From Pseudomonas cannabina (lineage in GTDB: Bacteria > Pseudomonadota > Gammaproteobacteria > Pseudomonadales > Pseudomonadaceae): DNA of 52,804 bases. Shown here in pieces: positions 50,424-52,804 of the stretch. The DNA is taken from the NCBI RefSeq assembly GCF_900100365.1, contig NZ_FNKU01000006.1:1-52804 (forward strand). Reading direction: 5' to 3'. How positions within the stretch are numbered: the first letter of the stretch is position 1; the number at the start of each line of letters is the position of its first letter. The notes beneath the pieces were generated by a model, which had not been told where the DNA came from, did no database searches, and saw only the letters and a list, made by a program, of their open reading frames with translations. A program made the translations under genes and the position numbers.

Positions 50424-50522
50424 GGAGCCGCTGATTTATTCGATTTTTCGTCCCGGCAACGCTCTGGAGGCCTTGATTTATCTGGGGGCAACAGCTGGAT
50501 TTTAGAATAAATCAGCGGCTAC
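50424..50522. mobile_element. 99-bp MITE, copy 9 (diverged)
   Basis: Same length and layout but with altered ends (GGAGCCGCTG, CAGCGGCTAC) and a few internal changes. It is followed by CTAG (50523-50526) and shares a CTAG with copy 8. Confidence 0.85.
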
Positions 50523-50585
50523 CTAGGGAGGATTTGGTCATTGGTTTACGCCCAGGTTCGATTTGAATGATATTTTCGCAGAAAT

Positions 50586-50719
50586 GCAGTGTGATTGCAG
50601 TGCTTATGAATTTTTTTGCAGTGTATTCGCAGTTAAAACGTCTGTCTATGCAGTGATTTAGAGTTTTTATGCAGTTATTACGCAGTGCGATTGCATTGAA
50701 ATTGCAGCTTTTATGCAGT
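50586..50719 (+). repeat. Helically phased GCAGT repeats upstream of mobC
   Basis: GCAGT occurs at 50586, 50597, 50618, 50629, 50650, 50671, 50682 and 50715, with near matches GCATT at 50693 and GCAGC at 50704. Spacings are 11 or 21 bp throughout, that is one or two helix turns. T-rich stretches alternate with the motif. It is probably a binding array for a mobilisation or control protein. Confidence 0.7.
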
Positions 50720-50756
50720 TCTGCATGACTCGGCTCAATCTCGAATTCGAAAAACA

Positions 50757-50852
50757 GGCACGTTACCGATTGTCTACAAAAAAGAGCTTCGCCTTTTTCG
50801 TAGCCAATCGACGTGCCAAAGGGGATACCCCTTTGGAACCCCGCAGAGCGGG
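50757..50852 (+). other. Probable oriT: three inverted repeats
   Basis: First, a long imperfect hairpin at 50757-50817 (GGCACGT / ACGTGCC, CGATTG / CAATCG, CTAC / GTAG, A-run / T-run). Second, a perfect one at 50816-50836 (CCAAAGGGG-ATA-CCCCTTTGG). Third, CCCGC-AGA-GCGGG at 50840-50852. The position directly upstream of mobC-mobA makes this the best oriT candidate. Confidence 0.6.
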
Positions 50853-50912
50853 AAAGCGTTGTCGTTGTCGTTGTTGGTTGTCGTCATTCAGGTGCCCTCA
50901 GGAGGTGATGTT

Positions 50913-51638
50913 GTGGCCAAAAAAGTGACCAAATCATGCCCCGTGTCATGCCGTTTCACGGATGAACAGTTCGCCCGGTTTGCTGAGCCCATCGCGCAAT
51001 CCGGCCTCAAGCCAGCCCGCTTCTTTCATGACCTGGTGATGAGCCGTTCGCCTACCTTCGAGCAGTCCGCAATCGACAAGAAGCGGATGCAGCAGGTATT
51101 CGAAAAGTCCGGACATGCTCTAAACAAAGTTGCCTACTCCGCAAACTCGGCACCTTACAACGGCACGCTTTATCAAAAGCAGTATCTCCACTGGCTTAAT
51201 AAGCTGAACGCTATTCAACAACTATTGCTCACGGTATTGCCCGAGACTGACCCACCAAAGCCGTCAAGGCCAGTCCATAACGGCAACCGTGGCTCACCTA
51301 ACGTATCTGGCAAAAAAGTTCATATCATCCGGTTTCGACTCACCCAAGACGAAATGGCCCAGTTTAATGACATGATCAAACGGGCGGGCTGTTCTGCATC
51401 AGCCTTTTTTAGAGAGCTTATTTTAAATCAAAAACCGGTGTTTAGAGAGTTTACCGGGTTTAGGAAAAGAATAGTATTCATCGTCAACAAAGCCGGTAAC
51501 AACATTTCTCAGTTGGCTTATATCGCTAAATCAGCCAGTGATAGGGGCCTTATTGCCGACAGTGTGAGAGACAAATGGTATGAATCGCTTGTGGTCATCG
51601 AAACGATTTTATTAGCAGGTATAGAATATGCTGATTAG
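50913..51638 (+). CDS. mobC: MobC-like relaxosome accessory protein with duplicated domain
   Basis: GTG 50913 has AGGAGG eight bases upstream. The 241-aa protein contains two copies of a MobC/ribbon-helix-helix-like unit. The first is VSCRFTDEQFARFAEPIAQS ... ARFFHDLVM ... HALNKVAYSANSA. The second is IIRFRLTQDEMAQFNDMIKR ... SAFFRELIL ... NNISQLAYIAKSA. Such proteins bind oriT and help the relaxase. It overlaps mobA by 11 bp. Confidence 0.75.
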   Translation: MAKKVTKSCPVSCRFTDEQFARFAEPIAQSGLKPARFFHDLVMSRSPTFEQSAIDKKRMQQVFEKSGHALNKVAYSANSAPYNGTLYQKQYLHWLNKLNAIQQLLLTVLPETDPPKPSRPVHNGNRGSPNVSGKKVHIIRFRLTQDEMAQFNDMIKRAGCSASAFFRELILNQKPVFREFTGFRKRIVFIVNKAGNNISQLAYIAKSASDRGLIADSVRDKWYESLVVIETILLAGIEYAD

Positions 51639-52804
51639 AGTCAGTGGCTATAACACCGGGGCGCAGGAGTACTTAGAAAAAGGCAATAAGTCAGGTCGGG
51701 AGTTCACCCGTGATGAACTGGACCATCGCTTGATCATTGAGGGGCAGCTCAGTCTGACCAGGGCCATCTACGAAAGTATCCCAGATTACGGTCAGGACCG
51801 GTATCTTACTTTTACACTCAGTTTCAAAGAAGACACCGTTTCGCCTGAGTTGCTTAAATCTATCACGACCGACTTCAAGAACTTTTTCATGCATGCGTAT
51901 AAGCCAGAAGAGTTCAATCTGTATGCCGAAGCGCATTTGCCCAAAATGAAAACGGTGACTGACAGGAAAACCGGTGAGGTCATTGACCGCAAGCCACACA
52001 TCCACATCATTATCCCGCGCATCAACCTGCTAAGCGGCAATGAGGCCAATCCGGTTGATGTGTACAAGAATCATGAAAAGTACTTTGAAGCTTTTCAGGA
52101 ACACATCAACCAGAAGTATGGCCTGTCTTCGCCGCGTGAGAATGTCCGTGCGGACATCGCCGACGCGGCCAGTGTCCTGTCTCGCTATAAAGGCGATGAC
52201 TTTTACGGCAAGAACCGCCAGTTCAAACAGGATTTGGTCAAGCAGATAATTGAACGGGGTGTGACTACACGGGCTGACTTTTATGCCTTGGTAGCTGAAC
52301 ACGGTGAGACACGCATCCGTAACGAAGGTAAGGACACTGAATATATTTCGGTCAAATTGCCGGGTGACGCAAAGGGCACGAATCTGAAAGACACCATCTT
52401 TCAGGATGACTTCATTGTCAGGCGTGAACTGAAGAAACCACCGCTTGAAGCCAGTGTGATTCAGGAGCGCTTGCTCGCCTGGCCGCAGCGCGCGAGGGAA
52501 ATCAAGTACGTCAACAAGGCCACCCCCAAGTTTCGCAAAGCCTATTCCGAAGCCTCCCCTGAAGATCGTGTTCGGCTACTGGCCGAACGCGAAGCCAGGT
52601 TTTATCAAACTTATGGAGAATCCCATGACTCAGTACACACCGGGCAACGACAGAGAGATCACCAGCGAAGTCCTGCTGAAACTGCGGGGCGACGCACTGC
52701 CGCACCTGCCGATGGCCTGCAAGACCTGTCCGTCAGCAATGTGGCAGATCACCGGCAAGCCGGATCGGCCCGAAGCCGTGACGGTGCGCTGTTACTGCCC
52801 AGTG
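51628..52804 (+). CDS. mobA: MobA relaxase, N-terminal part (continues at base 1)
   Basis: ATG 51628 overlaps mobC. The product starts MLIRVSGYNTGAQEYLEKGN, with a candidate catalytic Tyr in SGYNTG, and has the HUH-type metal motif in KPHIHIIIPRINLLSG (about residue 125). Later segments (YKNHEKYFEAFQEHINQKYG; GDDFYGKNRQFKQDLVKQII) resemble MobA/MobL-type relaxases. The frame is open to the end of the window and continues in phase to the stop at 278. It nicks oriT and leads transfer; the C-terminal part at 260-2587 appears to be out of frame. Confidence 0.8.
   Translation, partial: MLIRVSGYNTGAQEYLEKGNKSGREFTRDELDHRLIIEGQLSLTRAIYESIPDYGQDRYLTFTLSFKEDTVSPELLKSITTDFKNFFMHAYKPEEFNLYAEAHLPKMKTVTDRKTGEVIDRKPHIHIIIPRINLLSGNEANPVDVYKNHEKYFEAFQEHINQKYGLSSPRENVRADIADAASVLSRYKGDDFYGKNRQFKQDLVKQIIERGVTTRADFYALVAEHGETRIRNEGKDTEYISVKLPGDAKGTNLKDTIFQDDFIVRRELKKPPLEASVIQERLLAWPQRAREIKYVNKATPKFRKAYSEASPEDRVRLLAEREARFYQTYGESHDSVHTGQRQRDHQRSPAETAGRRTAAPADGLQDLSVSNVADHRQAGSARSRDGALLLPS
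52625..52804 (+). CDS. Small Cys-rich protein inside mobA (continues at base 1)
   Basis: ATG 52625 has GGAGAA upstream and opens 60 codons exactly to the window end, then continues at 1-102. This part, MTQYTPGNDREITSEVLLKL..., carries CKTC and ends VRCYCPV. See the 1-102 entry for the rest. Confidence 0.6.
   Translation, partial: MTQYTPGNDREITSEVLLKLRGDALPHLPMACKTCPSAMWQITGKPDRPEAVTVRCYCPV

Noticed and set aside
1..52804. tRNA, rRNA or riboswitch genes
   Set aside because: No cloverleaf-like or rRNA-like sequence was noticed by eye; a tRNAscan-SE or Infernal search would be needed to exclude them.

Overview
The window reads as a complete 52.8 kb circular plasmid from the Pseudomonas syringae group, opened inside its relaxase gene. 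Two overlapping frames (the relaxase and a small Cys-rich protein) both run off base 52804 and resume in frame at base 1. The host group is suggested by a HopAB1 type III effector gene, HopH1-type effectors with HrpL boxes, rulAB, and many IS91/IS801-type elements. No RepA of the usual pPT23A type was recognised. Replication instead appears to depend on a Rep gene at 4369-5187, preceded by a coupled leader peptide and a TTGGCG-loop hairpin like those controlling IncI/IncB replicons.

Layout. 1-5187: relaxase C-terminal part (LPD7-like), small regulators and the replicon. 5188-5781: probable origin. 5782-14572: a chimeric IS91 element sits upstream of rulA. rulB is split by an integron-like island of about 5.2 kb (tyrosine recombinase, truncated hopH1, intact HopH1-type metalloprotease effector, resolvase remnant) and again by a 99-bp MITE. 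14774-20000: NYN nuclease gene, convergent with a Rad50-like ATPase gene split by an IS91 element and cut at its 5' end by an IS5 element. 20000-26640: IS graveyard (IS5, IS630, Tn3 relic) around an S66 peptidase lipoprotein. 26664-30950: plasmid maintenance core (mazEF, parA and a ribbon-helix-helix partner with repeats, SRAP protein). 30947-35300: IS91 copy, hopAB1, rulA fragment. 35368-44700: IS91, IS5, mini-Tn3, an ADP-ribosyltransferase-like toxin-antitoxin pair broken by a MITE, a secreted protein, and nested mini-elements. 45030-47370: a three-gene operon of unknown function carrying two MITEs. 47518-50530: Tn3-type remnants. 50586-52804: phased repeats, oriT-like hairpins, mobC and mobA.

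Two themes stand out. First, nine copies of a 99-bp MITE share terminal sequence and YTAR target duplications with a full-length 1209-bp IS5 element on the same plasmid. Removing a MITE plus one target copy restores frames in rulB, the toxin gene and the three-gene operon. Second, IS91-type elements abut GTTC/GAAC or CAAG tetramers. They have truncated, recombined and duplicated flanking genes, including rulA, hopH1 and the ATPase.

Functionally the plasmid combines virulence (hopAB1, HopH1-like protease), UV-mutagenesis functions now broken (rulAB), partition and addiction (parA, mazEF), and mobilisation (mobC-mobA). Gene family names come from recognising sequence motifs, not from a database search.
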